Assembly (NCBI RefSeq): GCF_035046505.1
Contig: NC_089822.1
Coordinates: forward strand, 99,952,659 to 100,016,658
Direction: 5' to 3'
DNA: 64,000 bases
Source: Tiliqua scincoides
Lineage: Eukaryota; Chordata; Lepidosauria; Squamata; Scincidae
Made by a program: the position numbers and the translations under genes
The notes under the pieces: generated by a model
Told to the model about the DNA's origin: nothing
Databases searched by the model: none
The model's input: the letters and a program-made list of their open reading frames with translations, nothing else
Shown here: positions 8,601-20,223 of the stretch, piece after piece
Numbering within the stretch: position 1 is the stretch's first letter
Layout: the number at the start of each line of letters is the position of its first letter

Positions 8601-11600
8601 TGGCACTTCAAGCACTACCAGCGCACTGGTGGCGGCGCATTAGAGCCCCCACTTCACCAATGGCGTCGTCCTGACGCCCCAGCCTCCTACAGGGGCCCCC
8701 TTGAGACGTGTCACCTCTTGTCTTTCAGCTCAGTGGAGTTCATTTCCCCATCCCAAGTATGGGTTGCCACATGCCATGGAGGACATGGTGCCTCTGCCTG
8801 TAACCACTGCAGAGAAGAGGGCATTGGGCAGGTGCCGCTCAGCATGGAAGGGTTGAAAAAGCTGCACTTGCCCACACTCCCTCTTCTATACAATGGTCAA
8901 AGGTATAGGCGCTGTGGCCCCCTTTGTATAGGGCAACCCTATAAGTAAACATGCGTAGGATTAGGCAGTTAAGATCTGTGTTTCTCAAGGTGTCTTCTCA
9001 CATGGTCCACCTATTCAAAGTTCCACTTGGCATAACTGGTGATGGTGATGATGTCATCACCAGTCACTTCTGGCTTGGGAGGTTAGATGCGGTGCGACAG
9101 ACACCAGTAAGAAGCTCAAGATGAGGTGGGTGCACTTTTTTGAGGACGGAAATGTACACTTTGGAGCTCTGCCTGCCAAACCAATCCTCTTGGTGCTGTT
9201 TGTTGCTTCGCATTCCTGGTCTTGCTGGGTTTCAGGGATCCTGCAAGTATCTTGAGTACTACTGGTGGTACCTGTACTAACGGTTGAAAAGCACTGGTGT
9301 AGATAATTGCCAACAGCAGTCTGTTATGCTTGCCATCTTCCAAAGCACCACACAGCAGGTAGGGTGCTGCCAAGACCCTGTGAGGGCATGGCAGAGGGTG
9401 ACGCAGACCTTCAGAAGCCAGGTGAGGTGTTTTCCATTGAGTTAAATGGGACTTACTCCAAGTTCAGTGTGCACAGGATTGCAGCCCAAGGCAGTTATGT
9501 ACCATGCAAGGTTAAGGTGGCCAGTTTTTTAAATCTGCTCCTCCTGCCCCTTTTTTAGCCATTGCTTGATCTGCAGGAATCAGCAGGTGAAACTTTTTTC
9601 AATAGAAAGATGAATATTGTCACTTATTTAACAACTTTATCTGCAAGAATTAAGGCACAGGAGCAGGTGTGACTGGTTTGTTTTCTGGTCATTTGGCAAC
9701 TTTGGTGAATGGCAAACTGTCACTGAGCATACCCTTTACCAGAAGTCACAACCACATCTCAGTTCTGTGATATGTACTTATCACTGTAGTGAAGACTGTA
9801 CATATGCATGAAAAGTAGGGGGAAGAAATTGCTCAAACTCATGTCATACTCCTGTGTAGTCCTGTTTACAGTGTAATGAATTGTGCATTCATATGAGATT
9901 TTGATTTCTTTTCCTTTAAAAGAACCATCGCAGATTAATTTTAATAGAAAAGAAACTACAATCTTGTGTGAATTCACAGCTTCCACTTTATACCATTCCT
10001 ACATTCCCACCCGCTCCCAATCATTTACTGACATATTGTTGGAACTGGTTTAAAGATGTGTGTTACTGTGTGATGCGCATGTTTCAAATATTATATATGT
10101 TTTGTTCATATGTTTTAGGGATAAGCCTTAAAAAGTACATACTCTGAGGTCTTTGCCTTTAGTGCATGAAGCAGTGCTGAGTAAGAGAATATAGTGCTAG
10201 GTACAGAACAAGCATGTCTGTCTTATTTTCAGAATTGTGGAAGCATTGTATGCTTAACCAGTGTGATATGCTGAATATAACACAGAAATTGGGAGACATG
10301 AGTTCACATCCTTTATGAGCTATGAACTCACTAGGTGACTTGGCAAATCACTGGGCCTATCTCAGAAGTATGAAATAGTATCTTGAGCTCCACACTGAGC
10401 TTCTTGGAAGAGCATAATAAAACGTGATTAAAATTGTCTACATATGTTTCATATTCACAAAAAGCACTAAATTACTGTACAGTGAATGAATATCCATTCT
10501 ATTTTTATGAGTGGCCCAATGGTTTTTATCAAATATGAATTTGATCTTTATTTGCATTAACAAATTACCAAATTAACAAATTACCGTTGTAAGCCGCCCT
10601 GGGTCCCTTTGTTGTTGTTATTAACAACAACATTGTGAGCCAATCCAGAATTGAAAATTGGGAAGGATCAGGAGTTCCTTTCATTTTCAAGGCTGATGGC
10701 TAGATATGAATTACCATTGTTGGCTAAGTCACAATATTTACTATTAATGTCTACATTTGGTCCTGCAGCATTATCTGCCTCTCAAGCTCCAGTACCTTTC
10801 TTCCAGGTCAAGCAGCGCTGTAGGCTTGATGGCCAGGAAGATAATAATAAGAAAACGACGACTGGTTCCAGTGACTTTAGTGACCCAGTTTACAAAGAAA
10901 TTTCTTTGACAAATGGCTATATCAATAGAATGAGTAGAGATGAGCTGAGAGCTAAACTTGCTGAATTCAAGCTTGACACAAGGTATGCATTTTCCAGGTG
11001 CTTATCTTTGAGGACAAAGGAATGTGTGATGTATGTAAAGGAGAGACTAGAATTATTACTTACTAAGCTGTGGTGTAGGCTTCTTCATGAGGAAGTGACT
11101 TGAACTATTCACATAAGAACAGCCCCAATGGATCAGGCCATAGGCCCATCTAGTCCAGCTTCCTATATCTCACAGCGGCCCACCAAATGCCCCAGGGAGC
11201 ACACCTGATAACAAGAGACGTCATTTTGGTGCCCTCCCTTGCATCTGGCATTCTGACATAGCTCATTTCTAAAATCAGGAGTTTGCACATGCACATCGTG
11301 TGCATCATTCACTAATAAGGCTATGCTGTATTTCTGAAACTAGGTGTAATAGGGCAAAATTGATGCAGTTTTGGAATCAGCACCCCAAATTCATGTAAAA
11401 CCACCATGAATTTTAAAAAAAGGTTTTTCTGACCCTAAATTTTGCAGGCCATTGTACATTACAATTGTGTATAAAAAACAGAAGAGGGAAGTTCCATACA
11501 CACTTTCTAAGTGCTTGAAAGCTAATTTGGTGAAAAAAGGGAAATAGAGGAGAATTGTGGTTAATATGATTATTTACTGATGTACCAAGTGGTGAGCCTT

Positions 11601-14600
11601 GTCAGAAAAAAATTAAGTTGTAACTAATGCTTCTCCGTGGATGCATTCTGTTGCATTGTACAAGTAACTTATCTTTTAGCCTTGGATTCCTATTTATCAG
11701 CTGGGAGTAACAGTGGCCTACTAAACAATTTTTTTCTAAATTTTTCAGATTCTTGTAAAAATATTTTTAGACTTGCTTTAAAGTTGTCACGTCTTGCTCT
11801 ACACAAGACTGAACAATAGGAGCAACGTTCCCTTGTGTCCTGTTGTATCCGAGTTGGACCAAAACATGCTGCTATTTAAAATTGTTTTATAGTAGTCTAC
11901 CAGATGCAGACTGACATTTGCAAAGAGAGCTGGCATACAAATGGAGCAAAAGATGACATGTTTCAGCTGTGGTTTCTACTCCGGCCCAGGACTGTGTTGA
12001 ATCACCCTGGGTTGGTGGCAGATAAGCGCTATGAGATTTTCTTTTCCTTTGGCAGAGGAGTGAAAGATGTATTGAAAAAGAGGCTGAAGAACTACTATAA
12101 GAAAGAAAAGTTGATGCATAAACAGCCTACCAATGGAGAGAATTACTATGATTACATCTGTATTATTGACTTTGAAGCAACTTGTGAAGAAGGCAATCAG
12201 CCTGAATTTACACATGAAATAATAGAGTTTCCTATTGTCTTGTTAAACACTCGGACACTAGAAATAGTAAGTGGTCCTGTCTCCTTTTTAAAGTATTTTG
12301 TTGCTGCTTCAAAAAGGGGGAGGTAGCATTTTAAATGTAGAATGTTGAGTAAGGAAAGCATAGGCAGTGGAACCTTTTTAGAAATTTAAAAGTACTTATG
12401 AATATTGTTTAATGTTTGCTAACTGTGTGTTTAGGTGAGTTTTGCCTCTTAGGAACTGTGGGATAACCCTTTCAAATATACACAAGCATACATGGGTTAT
12501 ATGGGTGTGTGTAGTCTCAACAGCTATGTTGGGCCCAGAGAAGCGGGAGGTCTTGGGCTCCTGTCTCTGAAGTCCTCATTGATATAGGCACAGTAGCCAA
12601 CATGGGGCATTCTGGGCCATATCCACCAGACTTGTCTCCCTCCCTCTCCTGGGTCTCAGAGCAAAGGCAGGGAGAAGAACGACAGCACCCTAAGCCTCAG
12701 GGCCTTTTCCAGCTTCCCAGAGCTCCTCTCTTTAAGTCAGCCTCCAGCCCCTTCTCATCCATGGCCCACTCATTTTCTCCTGACCTTGGCTGGTCCCTTC
12801 CTCCCCCTTTCTTGTTTCACTTTCTCTGCCTAATTGCCCTCTGGATCCAATACCCATTCTCTGGGGGGGGGGATGGAAAGGCTCCTGCAGGTACTTTCCA
12901 CTGGACACAAATGCTGCTGTAGAGACTTGCAGCATGGGGAGCTGTACTCTGCTCAACTGGACAATAGCCCTTTCTCTGCACCACTGAACCCTTCTCAACT
13001 CCAGAGATGCACCTAGACCTGGGCAGGCTGCTTCTTGAAGCGGGTAAGACTGGCCCCACTCAAGCTACTGCTTGTTAATGTCTCTTGATACTACTCATCA
13101 TTTAGCAGAGATATTTGAAGTGGGAGCTAGCAGTATGTCTCTTTTTTGTAAGGCTTAGTCTACAAAGGTAGCAACCTGAGGTGATCGAGTGGAATGCAGA
13201 TGTGCTGTGCATGCCATGTTTGATAGTTTTCCCAGTTACCAAGCTTTCTGCATGTTAAAAAAAAAACCTGGCACACCAGCAAAAATTGTTCTCTTAAGCC
13301 TTCCTCTGCTGTGCTTGTTTTCTGATTACAGCATGCTTTTTACATAGGAGTGCATTCAAAAATGAGGTGTGGGTCCTACAGTCTGAAATGGTAGTTCCTC
13401 CTATTTTATTCTGCTGCTGCATGTGTGGACCAAGCCTAAGACCTAGAGCAGCAGAAGTTAGATTTCATAAGTGCTTTATGAAATACAGATAATGAATCTT
13501 TATTTTGTCTGATTGCTTGTTAGAAATTATTACCTTATTTATTGACCGTTACTTTCTGCTTTTATAAAAGAAATTGATTTTCTTTTTTTCTTCCACACTG
13601 CTGCCAAATCAGCTTTCTTTAATTTATCTTATAGGAGGATACATTTCAACGATATGTGAAACCAGAGATTAATCCTCGGCTTTCAGAGTTTTGCATTAAT
13701 CTAACAGGAATCTCTCAGGTAAGAGTCATGAGTAGCAATGACACAGACGGTTCTAAAAGGATACAAAATTAAGATTTTGACTGAAGTGCTAGCATCCAAT
13801 TCAAAATGCAGATACACTCTTCCTTTTTTATCCATAGTTAACTTGTTCCTGAAAACAGACCTTATAGTGAAAATCCAGCTGAATACAATTATTACATTAA
13901 TTTGAATAGGAAAAATTCTTACACAAGGCACACTAGTTTATATGTTAGGTCATTGGTTTTCAAACTTTGTTCTGGGAAATCCTGGCATTCCTTGAACTCT
14001 TGTCAGCATTTCTCAATGGGAAGATCAGTGTTGGTAGATAAGCTTCCTGAAAGACAGCTAAAACAAAGTTGACTGTTATTTACCTTTCTCTGCACTGCAG
14101 TCCCTCGAGAATGTTTAGCAAATCCTTGGCTGCATTTTCAGTCTGTGTGAGGCAACAATAAAGCCTAACTTGATAGTACGTTCTACAGCAGGGGTGCCCA
14201 AACCCTGGCCTTGGGGCACATGTGGCCCTTGAGGCCTCTCAATGTGACCCTCAGGGAGCCCCCAGTCTCCAATGAGCCTCTGGCCCTCTGGAGATTTGTT
14301 GGAGCCTGCACTGGCCCGACGCAGCTGCTCTCAGCGTGAGGGTGACTGCTTGACCTCTCATGTGAGCTGTGGGATTGGGGCTTCCTCCACTGCTTGCTGT
14401 TTCACATCTGTGATGCAGTGGCAGCACCAAAGGAAAGGCCAGCCTTGCTTTGTGCAAGGCCTTCTATAGGCCTTGAGCTATTGCAAGACCATTCATTCAT
14501 CCATATAAGTTCATCTTTAATATATTCATTTATGTAAACTTTAAATGTAAATTAATTCTTTTTTCCCTGGTCCCCAACACAGTGTCAGAGAGATAATGTG

Positions 14601-17600
14601 GCCCTCCTGCCAAAAACCTGGGACACCCCTGTAGATTCTAGAGCAGTGGTTCCCAAATTGGTGGGTCACGACCCTCAAGCCAGGGAAGCACTTGTCCCTG
14701 TCTCTTTAAGGAGCAGGGAGGGCGGAAAGGCAGCAATGCCATGCCCAGGATCATGCTGCTGCTGCTGGGTGGGTGGGGGGTTTAACCTGAGGGAATGCCA
14801 GCCTCTGGGAGGGTGCAGGTTTTGGTTTTCAATAGCTTTTTTACTGTCTTGGAAGCTTGGGGAGCCCTGCAGAGATGTCTGCTGGGCTTCATGCCTTCCC
14901 CCCACCCCCAAGATACTGGCACTCACTCAGGTAAGTTGGAAAAAACCCCTTTCCCCCAGCAGCAGCATGATCCTAGAGATAGCATTGCTGCCATATCCTC
15001 TCCCTCACACATGGTGCTCCAACTTCCTTATAGGAGTTTGGGAAGCACTGCTCTAGAGTTCTCTGCCTCACACAGGGGTTCCTCATCAGATGTGTGAATG
15101 TTCTTGGGCAGACAAGTGCAAACCATTATTTGAAGATTAGAAGGTTGAAAAGCATTGGAGAACCCACCATGAACAGTGTAATGAGCTCATGTAGTATAGT
15201 GGCAAACAGCCCAATCCTATCCTTGGGTGTGCTGTATCCAGTGGAAGGCTTCAGTTGAGTTAATATAACAATAACAATCTTAAGGTAACATTCAATTCAA
15301 AGCAGGCAAGGTAGCACTAAATTTTGAAATGGCTGTTCACATCCTAATTATTTGGGTGAGAGTTTTTGCTTTTCACTGGTATGCTATGCAGTAGTGAATG
15401 CACATTTTAAGTGTTTTTCTTTTACTAATTCATGAAGCACCAAAGGTATAGGATGTAGATCTTTCTTATCAGCCTTTTTTACAGAAACAGCTTACCAGCC
15501 ATGGTGTGTCACAAGAAACTAGAAGATAGAATCTTTTAGAGTTTAGTGAGTGCTAGTTTTATTTTCAGAAAACTATAAATTTCTCAACATTCTTTTAGAG
15601 GTTTGACCTGTCTAAATTCTCAGCTTTTGTTGTCATAAGAACATAAGAGCCCCACTGGATCAGGCCAAAAGCCCATCTAGTCCAACTCCATCTTATCTCA
15701 TCTCAGTCTTGTTAATCTTTTTTTTCCTTCCTAAATCTGAGTTTCCAGCATATAATGTTTGCATTTTCATTAATTTCTGGCATTGCATATTTTCAGGCCC
15801 TTGTAGACAAAGCAGATGACTTTCCAAAGGTTTTGCAGCATGCTATAGAATGGATGGAGCAGAAGGAACTGGGAAGCAAATATAGCTATTCCATATTGAC
15901 AGATGGGTATGTTTTGGAAATAGTGTGCATATATTTAGTCAATTCAACTTTGTATGTATTACTGTCAGTTGAGGAATATGTAATGCAAGATTTTGGCTGT
16001 GTTTTAGTGACCTTTCACTAAACTGCTGTAGCCCTTTGGAGTTACAAATTTTGAAATGTTAAGATAGGAAATGAAACTTTTCCTGCGGTTGTGAACGTTG
16101 GGACTCTTTGGTTAGTACTTAAATGGAGGAATTCTCAAATACTCCTGATGATTTAGCTCCTCTGGCTCCCTTCTTTTTCACCATATGTTTCTATTAAGAA
16201 AAGCCTTGGCATAAGGTTCACTGGAAGCAGGCTTCCCTGAGACACCCTTAAAGTACTGTGCCCATGTATTGATTGCCCTTGTGTCATCTGAAGAGGGGTA
16301 GAAAAAGACAGGTCCTAACCTAACCAGGTCTACTCAGAAGTAAGTCCTATTTTATTCAGTGGGGCTTACTCTCAGGAAAGTGTGTTTAGGATTGCAGCCT
16401 GAATGTGTCTGTCATGTTTTTTCTCTCCCTTTTTTCAGATCCTGGGATATGAGTAAATTTTTGAATATCCAGTGTCGTGTTAACCGACTGAGGTATCCTT
16501 CATTTGCTAAGAAGTGGATCAATATTCGAAAAGCCTATGGGAATTTCTATAAGGTTTGTGTCAAGGTCATGTATCCTGCCTGACCGGTTCATCCTATTGG
16601 TAGGAAAATGAAAAGTCTAGCAGATGTCTTTCTATATCAGGAAGGGCATGGAACTTGATTGTACATTGGGACTAGTGAGCAGTTCTTTAAGCTTTTGTGT
16701 GGCCACGTCAGATTAGTGTGGTCTGCTAAATATACCAGACTTTTGACAATTGGAACCTGAAGTTACTTTTTGTCTGACTTCCACAGTTGCAGGAATTAAA
16801 TAGCTAGGCACTGAACATGAATTACCCCAACTTGGGGGAAAAGAAAAATTAAAGTCTCTAATACTGCATTTCCTTCCTCCCCTTTATTGAAAAGTTTTCT
16901 ACACATAACCTTGATTAGTATCCACATCACTCATGTTATTCATGTTTTCAATAAGTGGATGGGTGAGTCCTTGAAAACAGGAACCTAGTATTCACAGAAA
17001 GCAAGGCCTTGCAGTAGAATCCTTCACAGGTCAACAAACTGGTACTTGATTCCTACCATCCTGCCTTTGGCCTCTGAAGTGCTAGTCTGCAGTGTATTGT
17101 CATGCTCCCAATTACAGTTCTTCCTGACTCAGCTGGTCTTGGTTGCCTGTGAACAATGCTCCTCAGGAGCATCTTCAGGCTAACCTCATAGCAGAGGTGG
17201 GGAGACACAGGAGTAGAGCCTCAGCTTGGCTGTAGATGTATTGAGGAGAAAGGGTGGCAAATAGTGATTGACTCTAGTTAGTGCAAGGTAGACTAGGCTG
17301 TTAGTAGCAGTAGGGTAGGAAGCAGAGTCCCAAATCAGCTATTGCTTTTCTGTGCTCACTCCCTTTGAATTTGGTCACACGCCAAACTTGTTTGACTTCA
17401 AGCTTCCAATCACCAAGACCCCAGTCTTTTAACTGTTCCTGAAGTTTCATCAATCTGGCTTGGTCACATTTAGATAGAGATTTTTTGTGAGTGGGAGGGA
17501 TATTATCAAGGGGTTGTAAACTTATGGGAATTCTAATGAAGGGATAGGTTAAGCTAGAGCAGAGGTGTCCAAACTTCTTGGCAAGAGGGCCACATCATCT

Positions 17601-18433
17601 CTCTGACACTGTGTCAGGGGCCAGGGAAAAAAGAATTAATTTACATTTAAAATTTGACTAAATTTACATAAATGAATATATTAGAGATGGAACTTAAAGG
17701 AATGAAAGACGGTCTTGCAATAGCACAAGTGCTATAAAAGACCTTGCACAAAGCAAGACCAGCCTTTCCTTTGCTGCTGCTGCAGCTGCATCACAGACGT
17801 GAAACAGGCAAGCAGTGGAGGGAGCCCTCATCCCGCAGCTCATGCAAGAGGTCAAACAGTTGTCCTCATGCTGAGAACAGTTGTGTTGGGCCAGCGTAGG
17901 CTCCAGTAAGTATCTGGAGGACCAGAGGCTCACTGGAAACTGTGGGCTCCCTGTGGGCCAGATTGGGAGTTCCTGAGGGCCACAAGTGGCCCCCAGGCTG
18001 GGGTTTGGGCATCCCTGAGCTAGAGGAACATTGCATTGCTCAGTGTACTCTTCAAGATTATGAATACTTTGCTGCAATTCCAGTAACTGTTCCCTTCTGC
18101 CCAATATGGATCCCCTTTATACAGATGCATAAAACTAAGCCTTTCTTTTAAAATAGCAGAACTGAGTGTAATATGGTTTTTCTTCTTTGCCAGATGCCCA
18201 GAAGCCAAACTAAACTGTCATCCATGCTTGAAAATCTAGGAATGGATTATGATGGACGGCCTCACAGTGGACTTGATGATTCTAAGAATATTGCACGAAT
18301 AGCCATTCGTATGCTTCAAGATGGATGTGAGCTACGGGTGAATGAGAGACTGCATGGTGGGCTGCTTCTGTCAGTCTCTTCATCTACCCCAATAGAGGGA
18401 GCTCCTGCACCACAGATGCCCAAGCTTAGATAA
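8274..18433 (+). CDS. ERI1: ERI1, 3'-5' exoribonuclease 1 (seven coding exons)
   Basis: Exons 8274-8351, 10807-10982, 12056-12266, 13635-13718, 15797-15906, 16439-16553 and 18194-18433 join in phase to 1014 bases, 337 codons plus stop (human ERI1 has 349). All introns are GT-AG. The protein is a DEDDh exonuclease that trims the histone mRNA 3' stem-loop, matures 5.8S rRNA and limits small RNAs. A SAP domain spans about residues 65-99 (SRDELRAKLAEFKLDTR, then GVKDVLKKRLKNYYKK). The nuclease domain runs from about 117 to 300 with D123 and E125 (IDFEAT), D223 (SWDMSK), H282 and D287 (HSGLDDSKN), all catalytic residues present. The N terminus before the SAP domain is about 11 residues shorter than in human and diverged. 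The ATG at 8274 is chosen because exon 1 ends on a codon boundary matching exon 2. PPP1R3B lies downstream on the opposite strand, as in human. Confidence 0.97.
8976..9296. mobile_element. hAT-like element, family D, in ERI1 intron 1
   Basis: Left end CTGTGTTTCTCAAGG and right end CGGTTGAAAAGCACTG form imperfect inverted repeats. Flanks GTTAAGAT and GTGTAGAT agree at 6 of 8 positions, an aged 8-bp target duplication. The interior has GTGATGATGTCATCACCAG, a short palindrome. Confidence 0.65.
10245..10440 (+). mobile_element. Old tRNA-derived SINE (Sauria/MIR-like) in ERI1 intron 1
   Basis: A B-box-like GAGTTCACATCC is followed by a core reading AACTCACTAGGTGACTTGGC and AATCACTGGGCCTATCTCAG, the order seen in tRNA-derived SINEs of reptiles. 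The A box is decayed. A separate SINE-like tail, TGTAAGCCGCCCTGGGTCCC, lies at 10588-10607 and ends in GTT-rich sequence. Confidence 0.5.
10807..10982 (+). CDS. ERI1: ERI1 coding exon 2
   Basis: Acceptor TTCTTCCAG, donor ACAAG|GTATGC. Encodes residues 27-84 and part of 85, including SDFSDPVYKEISLTNGYINR and the start of the SAP domain, closely matching human ERI1. The exon breaks the Arg codon after one G-compatible pair (AG), completed by A in exon 3. Confidence 0.95.
11111..11290 (-). mobile_element. CR1 LINE 3' end in ERI1 intron 2
   Basis: ACATAAGAACAGCCCCAATG, then GATCAGGCCATAGGCCCATC and a GCGGCCCACCAAATGCC block, is the reverse complement of the CR1 3' UTR seen at 62690-62790. The insertion is severely 5'-truncated. 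Confidence 0.9.
12056..12266 (+). CDS. ERI1: ERI1 coding exon 3
   Basis: Acceptor CCTTTGGCAG, donor GAAATA|GTAAGT. Encodes residues 85-155: the end of the SAP domain and the first exonuclease motif, YICIIDFEATCEEGN, with catalytic D123 and E125. Confidence 0.97.
13635..13718 (+). CDS. ERI1: ERI1 coding exon 4
   Basis: Acceptor ATCTTATAG, donor CTCAG|GTAAGA. Encodes residues 156-183 (EDTFQRYVKPEINPRLSEFC then INLTGISQ), a phase 0-0 exon of 28 codons matching the human segment. Confidence 0.96.
14189..14631. mobile_element. hAT-like element, family B, in ERI1 intron 4
   Basis: Ends CAGGGGTGCCCAAACCC and GGGACACCCCTG are inverted. The interior (TGGCCCTCTGGAGATTTGTT, TTTCACATCTGTGATGCAG, GCCTTGCTTTGTGCAAGG) matches the reversed copy at 17560 and the partial copy at 41193. 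The left flank TTCTACAG resembles TTCTAGAG at 14636-14643, which also flanks the next element. Confidence 0.8.
14644..15050. mobile_element. hAT-like element, family C, adjacent to family B copy
   Basis: Left end CAGTGGTTCCCAAATTGGTG, right end TTTGGGAAGCACTG. Flanks TTCTAGAG (14636-14643) and CTCTAGAG (15051-15058) match at 7 of 8, a clear 8-bp target duplication with the TCTAGA core favoured by many hAT elements. Confidence 0.85.
15633..15707 (-). mobile_element. CR1 LINE 3' end fragment
   Basis: Repeated ATAAGAACATAAGA followed by GCCCCACTGGATCAGGCC marks the octamer-repeat tail and 3' UTR of CR1 in reverse orientation. Only about 75 bp remain. Confidence 0.85.
15797..15906 (+). CDS. ERI1: ERI1 coding exon 5
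   Basis: Acceptor TTTTCAG, donor GATGG|GTATGT. Encodes residues 184-219 plus two bases of Gly220 (ALVDKADDFPKVLQHAIEWM through YSILTD), matching the human segment with conservative changes. Confidence 0.96.
16311..16400. repeat. Foldback repeat, copy in ERI1 intron 5
   Basis: TACTCAGAAGTAAGTCCTAT and its inverted partner GGGGCTTACTCTCAGGAAAG, ending TTTAGGATTGCAGCC. A nearly complete copy ending only 38 bases before exon 6, so it forms part of the region around the splice acceptor. Confidence 0.8.
16439..16553 (+). CDS. ERI1: ERI1 coding exon 6
   Basis: A strong acceptor (CTCCCTTTTTTCAG) and donor TAAG|GTTTGT. Encodes SWDMSKFLNIQCRVNRLRYP through KAYGNFYK (residues 221-258) with catalytic D223. 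Confidence 0.97.
17560..18017. mobile_element. hAT-like element, family B, reversed, with perfect target duplication
   Basis: Ends CAGAGGTGTCCAAAC and GTTTGGGCATCCCTG. It is flanked by AGCTAGAG on both sides (17552-17559 and 18018-18025), an exact 8-bp target duplication that fixes the superfamily as hAT. It lies in ERI1 intron 6 and carries a CTG trinucleotide patch near 17775. Confidence 0.92.
18194..18433 (+). CDS. ERI1: ERI1 coding exon 7 (terminal)
   Basis: Acceptor TTCTTTGCCAG, stop TAA at 18431-18433. Encodes residues 259-337, MPRSQTKLSSMLENLGMDYD, then GRPHSGLDDSKNIARIAIRM with catalytic H282 and D287, ending PQMPKLR. The human protein ends PQMPHFRK, so the C terminus is one residue shorter. 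Confidence 0.97.
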   Translation: MPRSQTKLSSMLENLGMDYDGRPHSGLDDSKNIARIAIRMLQDGCELRVNERLHGGLLLSVSSSTPIEGAPAPQMPKLR

Positions 18434-19435
18434 AGATTAGAAATTGAGTTCTGCTGTATTGAGAACCTTATCTGAGATCAGCCATTTCAGTGAACTAACT
18501 TGTGCTTATTTGCCAGTAACTTGCTGAAATTTACAATATATTATTGCATCACCGATGTACTTAATATATGTTAGTTTTATGACCCTCATTGTTGATCCTA
18601 CTAGTTTTGATATAAACTATGCAGGAAACTGATAAGATAGTTGTTTATAAAATAAAGTCAAAGCAAAAAGTTTGGTCCACACATGTAACACTTTTCTTTA
18701 ATTCAGTCAGTATGAAGTAGTATTGAGTAGCATGGGGTGGCTCACTTTTGCTTTTCTTCTTCAACATACAAGGATATACTGTGGAAAATGGACCAAATTG
18801 GCTTGCCTTCTGCTCATATTTGACAACCATCAGTTTTGATTGTTTAAATCAGGCACAGTGCAGGCTATTCAGTGATTCCAAGTTTGGATGGGGATGTAAG
18901 AATGTGGAATTTTATTTTAAAATTGTTCATTTTTAGACCACTTAATAGAAAGAGGTTTTATACAGTAATCAAACATTTTGTGTCTTTTGTTTTCAAAATA
19001 TACTAAGTCCAAACTTAGTAACTTGTAAAGTCTCATTAATTTCAGTAAGTGAGTTAAGGCATGTGTTTAACTCTCCCACTGAAATTGATTGAACAAAAAA
19101 GTGCTATTTTTGACTGCCCATTATTTTGACAATACTTTTATGTACATGGAGAGCTTCTGCTTATTTTTTTCCACTACAAATTAAATAGTACAATGTGATG
19201 CATTCTACCTCTGTTGTAAAAAGAACTGCAGGAACATACTTCCATAATATTTTAATATGTTTTGACTTTTGGTTTGATATATGATATTCATCATAAGACC
19301 AAAGGGAAACTTGCTAGTCTTGTGTATAGAAATAACTATGGGAAACTGTCAGAAAAACCTGTAAACTTTTGTCTCAGTGTTGCAAGTCATGCATAATGTG
19401 AAAGATATGCCTTAATAAATACAGGTCTGATTTCT
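18434..19435 (+). promoter_or_regulatory. ERI1: ERI1 3' UTR with two candidate poly(A) signals
   Basis: AT-rich unique sequence follows the stop. AATAAA occurs at 18651-18656 and 19414-19419. The first would give a short UTR of about 240 bases, the second about 1 kb. A T/G-rich stretch follows the second within about 80 bases. Which is used cannot be decided from sequence. Confidence 0.55.
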
Positions 19436-19834
19436 CCTGGCACATAAAATATACAATAGTTTAATATTGTTCAAATGTATAGCTTTTGTTGGTGGGTAGA
19501 TGATCCTTCTGTTTGAGTTGGTTTATCAATCATATTTTTATCCCTCCCTTTCTCTAAGGAGTTTAATTGCCTAATGTGGGTGTCATATCCTCATTAAGCT
19601 CATGAGCTTCAGAGGTTATTTATGTTCTGTACCCATTTGTCCAATGAGTTTTATGGCTGAGCAAACATTTAAGCCCAAGGTTTCTTCATCAAAGTTCCAG
19701 TAACTGTGTGTATGTGTGGGTCTCTTACATAGAGTGCAGCTCTGGTCCCCTTCAGAGGGCTTAAGGAACTGAAAGAGCCACAATTTTTGGAATTGGGGGG
19801 GGGGGTCCAAGAACAGCTACTCTACCTGTGTGTG

Positions 19835-20040
19835 TATAAATACTATACTGCCCTTCCTCCAAGGAATTTAGGGTGGTATACATGGTTCCTTCCTGTTTTT
19901 GTCCTCGCAACAACTCCAGGAGGTAGTTGAGGCTGAGAGATAGTGGTCACCCAGAAGCTTCATGGCTGAGTGGGGATTTGAACCTGGGTCTTCCACATAC
20001 AAATCCAATTCCCAAACCACTACACCATCCTGGTTCTCCA
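19835..20040 (-). mobile_element. tRNA-derived SINE (Sauria-like), reverse orientation
   Basis: On the minus strand it reads a tRNA-like head (GGTGTAGTGGTTTGGG, B box GGTTCAAATCCCC), a core with TGACCACTATCTCTCAGCC, then the tail ACCACCCTAAATTCCTTGGA and GGAAGGGC. This order matches the Sauria SINE group of squamates, whose tail resembles Bov-B LINEs (established knowledge; identity not checked). Confidence 0.75.
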
Positions 20041-20154
20041 TTCTATCTCACTGGTTCTGTGCCTTGTTTCACTTGTTTAGTATATTTACTGTCCCACCAT
20101 TCTGTCAAAGCAGTCAAAGTGATTTCCATCTTTATGGAATAATGGCTGAAGATC

Positions 20155-20223
20155 TAAGAGTACAATCCTATGACCATTTACTCAAATAAATTCCAATAGA
20201 CTCATGTAAATATGCACAGGGTG
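20155..20223. repeat. Foldback repeat, decayed copy
   Basis: ACAATCCTATGACCATTTAC followed by an inverted partner ending ATGCACAGGG, in the same order as the better copies. Divergence is high. Confidence 0.5.

Noticed and set aside
7811-8643. Several overlapping open frames of 70-133 codons on both strands around ERI1 exon 1
   Set aside because: High GC content removes stop codons in CpG islands; only the short ERI1 exon frame has splice and phase support.
10651-11103. Reading the ERI1 exon 2 region as a 150-codon single-exon gene
   Set aside because: The matching part is only 10807-10982; the rest is intron, with clear splice sites on both sides.
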